A stretch of 64,000 nt of DNA from Nocardiopsis composta (GTDB taxonomy: Bacteria > Actinomycetota > Actinomycetes > Streptosporangiales > Streptosporangiaceae), in the NCBI RefSeq assembly GCF_014200805.1, contig NZ_JACHDB010000002.1:124001-188000 (forward strand). The letters run 5' to 3'. Below, in pieces: positions 45,501-54,429 of this stretch. Within the stretch, counting starts at the first letter, position 1; each line of letters starts with the position of its first letter. A program made the position numbers and the translations under genes. The notes under the pieces were generated by a model, which worked only from the letters and a program-made list of their open reading frames with translations, ran no database searches and was not told the origin of the DNA.

Positions 45501-46576
45501 AGCCCCCGCCCCGCCCGCTCGGGTCGCAGCTCCTCAGGCTCCGCGGCAGGCGCCGCCCGGCCGGCGCCACGTTCTAGTGGGCGGCGTTGGGTGTCGCGGT
45601 CGAGGCCGGGCGGGGTGCCATCGGGCACCTGGGTCGTGTCGAGCCCATCGAGGATGTTGATCGCGGTCTTGCGGATCCGCTCCCCGGCGGCCTGGACCAC
45701 CTCGACCGGGTTCTTCCCATCCACGGCCGCCGCCCACCCGGCCACGTACGGGATCGTGTACTCGCTGGTGTCCATCCCGTGAGCGGCACCGATCATCAGC
45801 GCCACGGATTCGGCCTCGACCTCACCGATCCCGCGATGTCGGCGGGCCTCCTCCTGGTCGGGGCCATGCATCAGGACGTGGGCGAGCTCGTGGCCCTCGG
45901 TCTTCACCTGCGCGGCGTCGGGCATGTTCTCCCGCACGGCGACCTGGCGGGTCTCGAAGTTCGTGAGCCCGTTCGCGCCGCCGATCATGCCCTCGTGCGG
46001 CACCCACAGCAGCTCGAACCCCTCCGCCTTGATCCGTCCCGCCAGCCCCTCGCGCAGTCCTTCCGGCGCCTCCCCGGTCAGCAGCCGCGGCTCCGGCTTC
46101 TTCGGGAGCGGGTCGCCGGTGGTCTGGGAGACATCCCAGACGTAGGCCGGGCGTACCCCGACCATCTTCGAGCGCACAGTCTCGCCCGGCTTGGGCTTCT
46201 CGCCCCGGTTCAGGCGCCGCCACGACGCGGGATCGGAGGGGTTCGCCGACGCGAATCGGCCGGTGACGGGGGCGAGGATCTGGTATCCGGCCTGGCCTTT
46301 GCCGACCTGTCGGCCGAGCTGTTGCCACTGCTTGTACCCGGCGACATAGGTCGGGAACGGCTCGGGCACCCGGCCCTGCTCGAACGCGGCCTGATGCTGT
46401 TCCCAGATCAGCAGGACGTTGTTGAACGACCGCGACCGGAACCTCGCGGCGAACCGGAGCGCGTCGGCCCAGTCCTCACCGGTGACGAGTCGCTCGACCG
46501 CGCCGGTGAGCCTGTCGTGGAGCTCGTCGAGCTTCGCCTCCCGCGCCTGGCGGGCCTCCTCTTGCCTCGTCGCCAT
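45497..46576 (-). CDS. ArdC-like antirestriction protein with metallopeptidase motif
   Basis: 359 residues. The ArdC N-terminal ssDNA-binding domain is seen in FRSRSFNNVLLIWEQHQAAFEQGRVPEPFPTYVAGYKQWQQLGRQVGKGQAGYQILAPV. The zincin motif EGHELAHVLMHG lies near residue 230. ArdC proteins protect incoming plasmid DNA from host restriction. ATG 46576 follows GGAGGAGG by 7 bases. It heads the long minus-strand transfer operon. Confidence 0.88.
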   Translation of the reverse strand: MATRQEEARQAREAKLDELHDRLTGAVERLVTGEDWADALRFAARFRSRSFNNVLLIWEQHQAAFEQGRVPEPFPTYVAGYKQWQQLGRQVGKGQAGYQILAPVTGRFASANPSDPASWRRLNRGEKPKPGETVRSKMVGVRPAYVWDVSQTTGDPLPKKPEPRLLTGEAPEGLREGLAGRIKAEGFELLWVPHEGMIGGANGLTNFETRQVAVRENMPDAAQVKTEGHELAHVLMHGPDQEEARRHRGIGEVEAESVALMIGAAHGMDTSEYTIPYVAGWAAAVDGKNPVEVVQAAGERIRKTAINILDGLDTTQVPDGTPPGLDRDTQRRPLERGAGRAAPAAEPEELRPERAGRGL

Positions 46577-46812
46577 CGTCCGGCCTCCTCCCGGCGGGCC
46601 AGCCACCAGGGGCGGCGGCGGGCCCTGTACCTGCGAGGTGAGCCAGGCACATCCGGCGAGTCGAGACGGTCAGCGAACTACGGGATCGGTAGGTTGGCCG
46701 CCAGGACAACTTGTGGTCGCGCCTGACGTAGGACATACCGGCCTACCAGCGCTCCCGCCGACGGTCGACGGGAAGCGGGGATGTCCGGTCGGACGCCGGA
46801 CGAAGTGAGGGT
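46577..46812. other. Intergenic region upstream of the ArdC operon
   Basis: 236 bp. It holds the ribosome site of the ArdC gene and a degenerate relative of the shared motif (CCCCTGGTGGCTGG on the minus strand, about 40 bases before the start). It probably contains the operon promoter. No gene is seen. Confidence 0.4.
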
Positions 46813-47886
46813 TTACCGGACCACGGTGCCGTTCTCGGGGTGATCCGTGGTGACGGGGCGCATGGCGCGGTAGCGGCTCGGGCTGAGCCCGGTGTGCTCG
46901 ATGAACGCCTCCGTCGCCCGTGACCGGCTCGACCAGCCCACACGCCGGCCCGCAGCAGCCACGGGCAGGTCGGTCTCGCGCAGCAGCCGCGCCATCTCCT
47001 GCACCCGCAGCATCGTCAGGTAAGCGATCGGGGTCTTCCCGAACGCCTCAGCGAACACCCGCGTGAGCTGTTGCGGAGATAGCCGCACGGTCTCGGCCAG
47101 TTCGCCCAGCGTCCACGGGTGCGCGACGTTCTCGTGGAGGGCTTCGCGCGCGAGCATCGCTTCACGGCGCAGCGGCGCGAACCGCCGGGTACGCGGCAAC
47201 ACGGGACGCGAGCGCGCCCGCTGCAACGGCGTCAACCGCACCGGCGAGATACGGATGTGTGGGGCGACGACATCCATCACCGCGAACCAGAGGGCCTGCA
47301 ACCGGTTGAACCGCTGCGGGAAACAGCCCTCAATACTGAGGGCGACCATCTCGTCCAGCCACGGCGTCACCATGCCCGCCCGGTCTCTGCCCAGGCGCAG
47401 GACCTGGGCCGGCTCGGAGTAGACCTTCTCGGCAAACCCTTGCGCGTCGAGCCGATCGTGCAGGACGGTCGAGTGCTGCCAGAAGAACTGATCGAGCGCG
47501 AAGTCGGTATCGACGTAGATCGCGGTGAGAGTGACGTAGTCTTCGGGTTCGGCGCTGAACAACACGTTCGGGCCGATCAGGATCGCATCACCGAAGCTGC
47601 CCGGCTGGTGCCCGAACTCGCTGAACACGATCGCGGACCCCGACCTGACGAACACGAGCTTGAGACAGTCGTAGACTATCGGCCCGACCGGACGACGGAT
47701 TGAGCGGGTGCGGGCCAGGACTGGCAGAAACCGTCCGCGGTCAGGGGCCTTTACCATCCGCACCGGTCGGCGCTGATCCGCAGAGCGCGCAATGGCTCGA
47801 CGCTGTCCGCGCTCGGCGTGGAGAGCAGAGCCCACGCCGCAGATATCATCTTCTTTGAAGCGCCGCGAATGAGTGTTCTGACCCAT
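46813..47886 (-). CDS. AraC-family transcriptional regulator
   Basis: 357 residues from ATG 47886, which is 8 bases after the stop of the preceding gene; ATG 47757 (MVKAPDRGRFLPVL) is an alternative. The N-terminal AraC-binding-like region (VYDCLKLVFVRSGSAIVFSEFGHQPGSFGDAILIGPNVLFSAEPEDYVTLTAIYVDTDF) resembles cupin effector domains. Two C-terminal HTHs are present: WTLGELAETVRLSPQQLTRVFAEAFGKTPIAYLTMLRVQEMARLL and RVGWSSRSRATEAFIEHTGLSPSRYR. Likely in one operon with the two genes upstream. Confidence 0.87.
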   Translation of the reverse strand: MGQNTHSRRFKEDDICGVGSALHAERGQRRAIARSADQRRPVRMVKAPDRGRFLPVLARTRSIRRPVGPIVYDCLKLVFVRSGSAIVFSEFGHQPGSFGDAILIGPNVLFSAEPEDYVTLTAIYVDTDFALDQFFWQHSTVLHDRLDAQGFAEKVYSEPAQVLRLGRDRAGMVTPWLDEMVALSIEGCFPQRFNRLQALWFAVMDVVAPHIRISPVRLTPLQRARSRPVLPRTRRFAPLRREAMLAREALHENVAHPWTLGELAETVRLSPQQLTRVFAEAFGKTPIAYLTMLRVQEMARLLRETDLPVAAAGRRVGWSSRSRATEAFIEHTGLSPSRYRAMRPVTTDHPENGTVVR

Positions 47887-47894
47887 CGAGCCGA

Positions 47895-48476
47895 TCAGTC
47901 GTCGAGCAGAGGGTTGTACTTCATACTCAGGCTGCGTTCGAGCCCGGCGGCTCCGGCCAGGATGATGAGTGCCACGTTCGTCCAGCCCGGTAGCGTCAGT
48001 GCCGGGACCTCGAACGACGGCAGTCCGACGAGCGGCGTCAGGTTCCCGGCAAGGTTGATCAGCTGGGGAAGCTCGATCCCGAGCACAGCCAGTAGGACGA
48101 CGAGCGAGACCCAACCGACGACTCGGCTCGCGGTAGGGTGAGCGGTACCGACCCGCGCCCGCCATGCCTCGGCCGTTCCTTCGGCCGGTGGAAGCTGCAC
48201 TGTGCCGCCAGCTTCGCCCTGTCGCAGGCGAACGTACTTCATGCCGGCCTTAGCGACCGCGGCCTCGATCCGTACGCCACCGCCGAGATGGAACGTGGCA
48301 CGCCCGCGAGCAGTGTCGACGAGTCGCCCGTTCCGGTAGAGGCGGATGCGCTCGTCCAGGTCGAGGTAGTGAGCGTCGACGACGTAGGTCGCCCCGTCGT
48401 GCTCGGTCTCGAAACGGCCCCGGACCAGCCCCTCCCCGCGCCGCAGCGGCCGCAGGACCTCGGAGTCATCCGCCAT
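47895..48476 (-). CDS. Two-segment membrane protein, unknown function
   Basis: 193 residues. A soluble beta-rich N terminus (RGRFETEHDGATYVVDAHYLDLDERIRLYRNGRLVDTARGRATFHLGGGVRIEAAVAKAGMKYVRL) is followed by two hydrophobic segments (about residues 113-130 and 150-175), and it ends SMKYNPLLDD. I do not recognise the family. It overlaps the TetR gene by 11 bases, so it is co-expressed. Confidence 0.75.
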   Translation of the reverse strand: MADDSEVLRPLRRGEGLVRGRFETEHDGATYVVDAHYLDLDERIRLYRNGRLVDTARGRATFHLGGGVRIEAAVAKAGMKYVRLRQGEAGGTVQLPPAEGTAEAWRARVGTAHPTASRVVGWVSLVVLLAVLGIELPQLINLAGNLTPLVGLPSFEVPALTLPGWTNVALIILAGAAGLERSLSMKYNPLLDD

Positions 48477-49113
48477 GGCCGCCCTCCGTGTCGTCAGTCG
48501 TGCTCTTGCCGAGCCCGCAGGCCAGCGCCGCGTCTAGGACCCGGTGTGCCTCGTCGGCCCCGAGATGGCCGTGCAGGACTTCACTCGCGAGCCCGCCGGC
48601 CGTCGCAAGCAATCCATCAGAGATCATCTCCGGGGACGTGATGCCGGCTGCTTCCAGCGCGGAACCGGGTCTGCGTAAGACGAGCGCAACCTGATCGACC
48701 AGCAGCATGCGCAGCTCTGCGCGACCCTCCAGCAGTGCCCGCCCCAACGCCGGCTCGGTGAGCGCCAAGGTCTCAAACATGGTGACCACACGGAGATCTC
48801 TGAAGTCCTCGGGACTCCGCGGGATCATCGTGCGCAGAATCGCCGCGACCACCTCCGCAGGGCTCGGCTCGACTTTCGCGAGCGTCGCCTCCACACGAGA
48901 ACGCGCCCTATCCTGCACAGCATCGAAGCAGGCCTGCACCAGCTTGGCGCGGTCGGTGAAGTAGTGCTGGACCCGTCCCGGGGATACATCCGCGGCAGCA
49001 GCGACCCGACGGAACGTCAGCGACTCGAGGCCCCCCTGCTCGACCGCGGCGCCCGCTGCATCGATGATCGCTTGCCGGACCACATCGTGATCGCGTCCGC
49101 GCCCTCGCGCCAC
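48466..49113 (-). CDS. TetR-family transcriptional regulator
   Basis: 215 residues. The N-terminal HTH is GRDHDVVRQAIIDAAGAAVEQGGLESLTFRRVAAAADVSPGRVQHYFTDRAKLVQACFDAV, followed by a helical ligand domain. GTG 49113 follows GAAGGAAGGGAG by 7 bases. A 12-bp ATACAAGTGTAT dyad lies 29 bases upstream, and a related perfect palindrome lies before the acyltransferase gene, so autoregulation and control of that gene are likely. Confidence 0.9.
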   Translation of the reverse strand: MARGRGRDHDVVRQAIIDAAGAAVEQGGLESLTFRRVAAAADVSPGRVQHYFTDRAKLVQACFDAVQDRARSRVEATLAKVEPSPAEVVAAILRTMIPRSPEDFRDLRVVTMFETLALTEPALGRALLEGRAELRMLLVDQVALVLRRPGSALEAAGITSPEMISDGLLATAGGLASEVLHGHLGADEAHRVLDAALACGLGKSTTDDTEGGHGG

Positions 49114-49141
49114 AGCCCATCTCCCTTCCTTCCGCAGTGTA

Positions 49142-49153
49142 ATACAAGTGTAT
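49142..49153. promoter_or_regulatory. Candidate TetR operator O1
   Basis: ATACAAGTGTAT, with the shared pattern ATACA-N2-TGTAT, 29 bases before the TetR start. It matches the core of O2 at 50651. Confidence 0.6.
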
Positions 49154-49350
49154 CGAAGTAAATACGCGGTGTCCATCCCTTCTGGCAGGCGGGCGACGGC
49201 GGCAGGCCGACATTGGCGCTCTACGGTCACTTGGCGATTTCAGTGCCGTGGGAGCGACCGGACGCCAGGCGCGGTGTCAGGGTTCGGCCACGGCCGAGCC
49301 TTGACCCCCGGTCGCGAAGGGTGCCGGGCATTGGGGAGCGGAGAAAGCTG

Positions 49351-50490
49351 TCACATAATCTTCTTGACTCCTGGGATCGTGCGCACGACTGCAGCGAGCA
49401 GCCAGCAGGCCGGTACTGCCAGGAGGAGCAGGACGCCGAACTTCGCGATCGCCGGAGCCGTGACGTCCCGAAGCATCAGTGCAAGACCGACCAGGATTGC
49501 GGGATGAATGACGTAGACGGTGAACGCGTTCGCCGACAGAAACCTCCGGATCGGTCCGGTATCCGGCGCGAGTCGTCTGAATATCACCAGCACTACCACG
49601 CTGAGCCCGACGCCGAGCGCGGCCGTGAGAACTCCCGCCGCGACCGCAGACACGCGAGGGTCGGGCGACATCATCCCAGGCGCGAGCGCTGAAAGCGTGA
49701 CTGCGGACAGGGCTGCGCTCATCGCGGCGACTGAGGTGGGCACGCGTTCCAGCCATCGATGCCGGGACGCGAGCACGCCAGCGGCAAACATCAACGCGTA
49801 CTGCGGAAGAAAGGACGGCGTCGGCAGACCCACGACCGGCCAATGAGTGCCATCGGGAACAATGAGCCGCCAGGCCGCCCCCGTTGCAGCCATGACGGCC
49901 ATGAGCGCGAGGAGTTGGACGACGGCAACTCCGGGGCGAAGTTCGGAAGCGGTGTCCCGGCCAGGTGGAGGGGTTCTGCGTGCGGTGCGGTAGATGGCGT
50001 AGATCAATGAGAACACCAGCAGCACTTCGAGGAACCAGGCCGGTCCCGCATCGATAGTGCGAAGGTAGTGCAGAGCGTAGGGCGGCCGGTCCGAGTCGAG
50101 TAGCCAGGAGTGGAAGTTGGCAAGTGGCCGCACGATCAGCACGAAGCTGAGCAATGGGAGACCCAGACGGATGAGCCGATCCTGGGCGAATGTGCGCGGC
50201 CCGTGTCGGTCGACCGACACAGGAACGAAGTAGCCCGAGATGAGGAAGAATAAACCCATGAACCAGGTCTGGTTCAGCACAACCAGCGCGTCTAGCGCAT
50301 AGGCCGACGGATCCTGTGGGGGCTCGTTGTAGAACCAGACGGGGATGTTCCCGTAGGTGACCGCGCAGTGGTGCGCTATGACCAGGACGGTAACTGCCAC
50401 CCGGACCGTGTCAATCCACGGCAGTCGAGGACGAGCAGCGGCCTCGGCGCGGTGCAGCCCCCGCAAGTTCGGTTGAGACTCTCTATGCAT
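49351..50490 (-). CDS. Acyltransferase-3 family membrane protein
   Basis: 379 residues with about ten hydrophobic segments. Seen: LPWIDTVRVAVTVLVIAHHCAVTYGNIPVWFYNEPPQDP, with the catalytic-type His in the first helix, LFFLISGYFVPVSVDRHGPRTFAQDRLIRLGLPLL, and FTVYVIHPAILV. Members O-acylate sugars, antibiotics or envelope components; the substrate here is unknown. ATG 50490 is used. Probably repressed by the neighbouring TetR protein through O2. Confidence 0.87.
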   Translation of the reverse strand: MHRESQPNLRGLHRAEAAARPRLPWIDTVRVAVTVLVIAHHCAVTYGNIPVWFYNEPPQDPSAYALDALVVLNQTWFMGLFFLISGYFVPVSVDRHGPRTFAQDRLIRLGLPLLSFVLIVRPLANFHSWLLDSDRPPYALHYLRTIDAGPAWFLEVLLVFSLIYAIYRTARRTPPPGRDTASELRPGVAVVQLLALMAVMAATGAAWRLIVPDGTHWPVVGLPTPSFLPQYALMFAAGVLASRHRWLERVPTSVAAMSAALSAVTLSALAPGMMSPDPRVSAVAAGVLTAALGVGLSVVVLVIFRRLAPDTGPIRRFLSANAFTVYVIHPAILVGLALMLRDVTAPAIAKFGVLLLLAVPACWLLAAVVRTIPGVKKIM

Positions 50491-50650
50491 CAGATTGGCA
50501 TCCTGTCTTTGTTCTCGGCGGTGAACTGTCGCGGCATAGCCGAGTTGGTTCGCGTTGCTGTGGCGTGGGCAGAGACCCTGCAGGGCTTTGCCCGCCGAGG
50601 CCTAACCTCGGTTTGGGGGCTGCGGGCTTACCCCCGGGCGTCACAGCACT

Positions 50651-50668
50651 ACGATACAATTGTATCGT
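50651..50668. promoter_or_regulatory. Candidate TetR operator O2 (18-bp perfect palindrome)
   Basis: ACGATACAATTGTATCGT, a perfect palindrome 160 bp before the acyltransferase start and touching the end of the methyltransferase fragment. It shares ATACA-N2-TGTAT with O1. Confidence 0.7.
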
Positions 50669-51136
50669 TCAGGGGGTGAAGTCGATGGTTGCATCGTCGG
50701 GGTTGCGTGCATCGGGGGTTGCTCCTTCCGGGGTGGGGCGGACTGCGGGTGCGGAGAGCAGGCCGCGGACGTTCTCGATGACGACGAGCTCGGGTTGTAG
50801 CGCGTCGATCGCGGCCGCCATGTGCGACCAGAGCCCGGAGCGCGTGCCGGGTGCGAGGCCGGCGCCTTTGCCGACCGTGCTCACGTCTTGGCAGGGGAAC
50901 CCTCCGATCAGCACGTCCACCGGCAGCACCGTCGCCCACTCGACGGATGTGATGTCGCCGAGGTCCGGGAAGCCCGGCCAGTGGTGGGCGAAGACGCGGA
51001 TGGAGGTGTTGGTCTCGGAGAACCAGATCGTCTCGCCGCCGGTGGCGTACTCGACGGCAAGGTCGAGGCCGCCGTAGCCGGAGGACAGCGACCCGACGTG
51101 GAGAGGGCGGCCGCGAAGGGGATGGTCGTCGCGCAT
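50669..51136 (-). pseudogene. DNA (cytosine-5) methyltransferase, 3'-truncated
   Basis: 155 residues. Motif I is SLSSGYGGLDLA, motif IV is DVLIGGFPCQDVS with the catalytic Cys, and motif VI is ELVVIENVRGLL. The ORF then stops at PDDATIDFTP. Full enzymes need another 150 or more residues with motif VIII, the target-recognition domain and motifs IX-X; none is present downstream. The stop abuts the O2 palindrome, so the missing half was probably replaced by the regulator/acyltransferase block. The start is uncertain, as the reading frame stays open further upstream. Confidence 0.8.
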
Positions 51137-51454
51137 GAGGTGGCTCCGCAGGCTTCGTGAACTCGGGATCTCGACGCGACCGAACGGGCGCCGACGCTCC
51201 GGGCTGAACACCTGCCAGGTGTGCCACCAGACGACCGGCGCGTATCGAATGACCGCGGCCCGAAGCGTCTTCGGCCGACTGCCTCCTCGAACCCGCGGCA
51301 GCGCGCGACTCGACCTCCTTCGTGACCGTCGCTCTCGCCGCCCCAACGAGCCGCCACACGTCTTTCAAGCGAGGCCCCTGCCGTCAACCTAAGTTGACAA
51401 CGGGAGGTTGAGGCGCTTCGCCGTTGTGAGATGCCGTCGGCTCACCTGGTCGGT
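51137..51454. other. Divergent region between the methyltransferase fragment and relaxase; possible oriT
   Basis: 318 bp. It contains the inverted repeat GTCAAC-CTAA-GTTGAC (51383-51398) and a second one, ACAACGG (51397-51403) with CCGTTGT (51421-51427), both within 75 bp upstream of the relaxase. MobF origins of transfer typically lie beside the relaxase and contain such dyads. Inference only. Confidence 0.4.
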
Positions 51455-53235
51455 ATGACGGTCTCGATGCGAGTGATGAGCGCCGGCGACGGCTACGAGT
51501 ACCTGCTGCGCACCGTCGCCGCCGGTGACGGCGACCGCTCGCTCTCGACCCCGTTGACGAGGTATTACACGGAGGAGGGAACTCCTCCCGGGTTTTGGAT
51601 GGGGTCGGGCCTGCCGTACCTCGGCGGCGGCGAGCTCACCGAGGGCGGCCGGGTCTCCGAGGCTCAGCTTCAGCTCCTGGTCGGGATGGGTCGCGACCCG
51701 ATCACGGGTGAGCCGCTGGGTGAGACGTATCGGCAGTACGCGAGCGTGCAGGAGCGCGTCGATCAGCGGGTCGCTGACCTTGACTCGGAGCTGGGGCCGG
51801 TGTCTCGTGCGGAGCAGGTCGCGGCGATCGAGGCGGAGGAGGCTGAGCGCGGCACCCGCCGGGCGGTCGCGGGGTATGACTTGACGTTCTCGGTGCCGAA
51901 GTCGCTGTCGGCGTGGTGGGGTGTTGCGGACGGAGGCACGAAATCCCTGATCGCGGACGCCCACCATCAGGCCGTTGCCGAGGTGGTTGCGTTCCTCGAA
52001 CGCGAGGTTGCGACCACCCGCGTCGGCGCCGCCGGCCCGGACGGGGCGGTCGCGCATGTCGATGTCGCCGGCGTCCTCGCCACCGCGTTCGACCACTACG
52101 ACTCACGCCGTGGCGATCCGCAATTGCACACCCACGTCGTGGTGAGCAACAAGGTCCTCACCGTGCAGGACCAGAAGTGGCGGACCCTCGCCGGCCGACC
52201 CGTGCACGCCTCGGTCGTCGCCCTGTCCGAACTGTACAACGCCACGTTGGCGGATCGGATCACGGGCATGTTCGGGATCGAGTGGGAGGCCCGGGAGCGA
52301 GGCCAGGATCGCAACCCCGCGTGGGAGCTCGCCCCGGTGCCGGACGAGCTGATCTCGGAGTTCTCGTTGCGGTCCCGCCAGATCGAGGAGGAGAAGACTC
52401 GTCTGATCGACGCCTACCGGGCCAAGCACGGCCGTGAGCCGTCGGCGAAGACGATCCTGAAGCTGCGCGCCCAGGCGACCCTGGCGACCCGTCCGGAGAA
52501 GCGGGTGCAGTCGCTCGCTGCCCTCACTGCCAACTGGCGCCACCGCGCCGGCGAGGTCTTGGGTGAGGACGCGAACGCCTGGGCGCGCACCCTCACTGGG
52601 ACTGGCGAGCAGGCGGCGCTGTTGCGGGCCGACGACGTGCCCCTGGATACCATCACCGACCTCGGCCAGTCCCTCGTGGCTGCGGTGGGTGAGAAGCGGT
52701 CGACGTGGCGGCGCTGGAACCTCCACTCCGAAGCCTCCCGCCAACTCATGGGGGTCCGGTTCGCGTCGGCCGCCGACCGGGAGGCGATCACCGGGATGGT
52801 GACCGACGCGGCCGAGCAGGCGTCGCTGCGGTTGACGCCGCCGGAGCTGGCATCGAGCCCGGTCGTGTTCCGCCGCCCCGACGGGTCGAGCCGCTTCCGC
52901 CACCCCAGCGCCGTCCTGTACTCCACCGAGGAACTGCTCGCCGCAGAAGACCGCCTCCTCGACCGCTCCCACGCCACGACCGGGCCGACCGTGGAACTGG
53001 CCACCGTCGAGAAGATCACCAGCAGGCCCGACGCGGAAGGGCGCCGGCTCGGCCCCGATCAGGCCGATGCCCTTCAGCGGATCGCCGTGTCGGGCCGGGT
53101 CGTGGACGTGCTCGTCGGGCCCGCCGGTGCGGGGAAGACGACGGCGATGAGCGCGTTGAAACGGGCGTGGGAGAAGCAGCACGGCGCCGGCAGCGTGGTG
53201 GGGTTGGCGCCGTCGGAGAACGCGGCGCAGGTGCG
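51455..53235 (+). pseudogene. MobF (TrwC-type) relaxase, truncated in the helicase domain
   Basis: It starts at ATG 51455 (MTVSMRVMSAGDGYEYLLRTVAAGDG). The relaxase domain is complete: FSVPKSLSAWWG, VAHVDVAGVLATAFDHYDSRRGDPQLHTHVVVSNKV with the metal-binding histidines. The helicase Walker A appears at VVDVLVGPAGAGKTTAMSALKRAW, then the sequence breaks after GLAPSENAAQV. The frame runs on to 53320 through antisense dprA. A full protein would be about twice as long. It may still nick oriT but cannot unwind DNA. Confidence 0.88.
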
Positions 53236-53811
53236 CCGGTCCGGCCCGCCGGGCACCACCGCGATCGTCTGCCCACCGCTACTCAGCGCAGCGCGGTGCG
53301 CGGCACCGTCGATGCCGTAGGCGCCGCCGGAGACCACGATCTGCTCCGCGTGCGACGCATCGTGCGCGAGCTCTCCGACGACGTGATCGCCGTAACTCGT
53401 CGATGCCCGAGACCCGGTGATCGTCACCCGCGTCTCCTGCCGGACTGCGAGGAACGAGGTCGCCCCCTTCGCCCACAGCACATACGGGGCACGATCACCC
53501 AGCGCGTCCACCGAGACCGGCCAATGCGCATCGCCAGGGATCAGCGGCGCATACGACCCGTCCAGCAGCCCCGCCAGCTCATCGCCGAGGCTGCCCCGGG
53601 AAGCGAACTGCTGCGCGGTGTGGTGCAGGATCGACGCTTCCTCAGCCCGGACGCCCGGCATCGATCCGCCCGCGTCGAGGAGCCGGAGGGTCTCGACGGC
53701 GCCTTCGCGGCGCAGCAGCCGACCGACGGTGCGGTCGGCGGGCTCGATCATCATCGAGAGCATCACGCGGGCCGTCCGCTCATCGGAGGCGTAGTCAGCC
53801 AGAGCAACCAT
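53236..53811 (-). pseudogene. DprA-like DNA-processing protein, 3'-truncated
   Basis: From ATG 53811 (MVALADYASDERTARVMLSMMIEPADRTVGRLLRREGAVETLRLLDAGG). The Rossmann core of DprA is present (RVTITGSRASTSYGDHVVGELAHDASHAEQIVVSGGAYGIDGAAHRAALSSGGQTIAVVPGGPDR). It ends at the junction with the relaxase, where the usual YP..N..L segment should follow. DprA loads RecA on incoming single strands. Preceded by GTGCACCTG copy 6, 36 bases upstream. Confidence 0.85.
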
Positions 53812-53846
53812 GACCGGGTCCTTCCACTCACCAGGCACTACCAGCG

Positions 53847-53856
53847 CAGGTGCACC
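53847..53856 (-). promoter_or_regulatory. Shared ICE upstream motif GGTGCACCTG, copy 6
   Basis: Minus-strand GGTGCACCTGCGCTGG, 36 bases before the dprA-like start. Confidence 0.5.
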
Positions 53857-54018
53857 CGGCACCGCGACGAGACCTTCCCCTTCGCCAGGCCCCGGCGTAA
53901 ACTAGGAGGTGAAGCGCAGGCATTCCATCTGTAGGGTCCTTCGGGATCGCCCCTTCCGGGGCCACCACCAACACGCCGCTTCTCGATCATTCGAACCGTG
54001 TTGAATGGAGGCCCACCG

Positions 54019-54429
54019 ATGTTCCTCAGCGACCGCGTCCGACGCCGCTGGCGCCAGAGCGAGAACACCGCCCAGAACCTGGAACCGGCCCGCCGGCTCT
54101 TCCCGACGAACCGCATCCGCGATGCCGTCTACACCCGCCGCGGACTCAAATGGGGCGTTCCCGCGATGCTGCTCGCCGCCCCCTACATCGCCGCCGTCAA
54201 GCTCCTGAGCGATCACATCGAGCAGGGCGGTCCCGGCTGGCTCCACCTGGTCGTCCTGCTGTGCGCATGGAACGCGCTCAAGATGCTCTGGCTCGGCCCG
54301 ATGAGCCTCATCGCCCTCGCCCGCGTCCGCTACCGCGAGCACGTCCAGCGCCGCGCTGCTCGCCGTGAAGCCGAGTCGCGCGGTACGACGCCGGATGAGG
54401 TTCTGGTAATGGCCGGAGGTGCGTCATGA
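54019..54429 (+). CDS. Small membrane protein of the ICE
   Basis: 136 residues (MFLSDRVRRRWRQSENTAQNLEPARRLFPTNRIRDAVYTRRGLKWGVPAMLLAAPYIAAVKLLSDHIEQGGPGWLHLVVLLCAWNALKMLWLGPMSLIALARVRYRE). It has two or three hydrophobic segments between residues 42 and 105, flanked by basic ends. Function unknown. It overlaps the next gene by 4 bases. Confidence 0.75.
   Translation: MFLSDRVRRRWRQSENTAQNLEPARRLFPTNRIRDAVYTRRGLKWGVPAMLLAAPYIAAVKLLSDHIEQGGPGWLHLVVLLCAWNALKMLWLGPMSLIALARVRYREHVQRRAARREAESRGTTPDEVLVMAGGAS

Noticed and set aside
52705-53934. 409-aa forward ORF across the relaxase/dprA junction
   Set aside because: Arg/Gly/Pro-rich shadow frame of two recognised genes.
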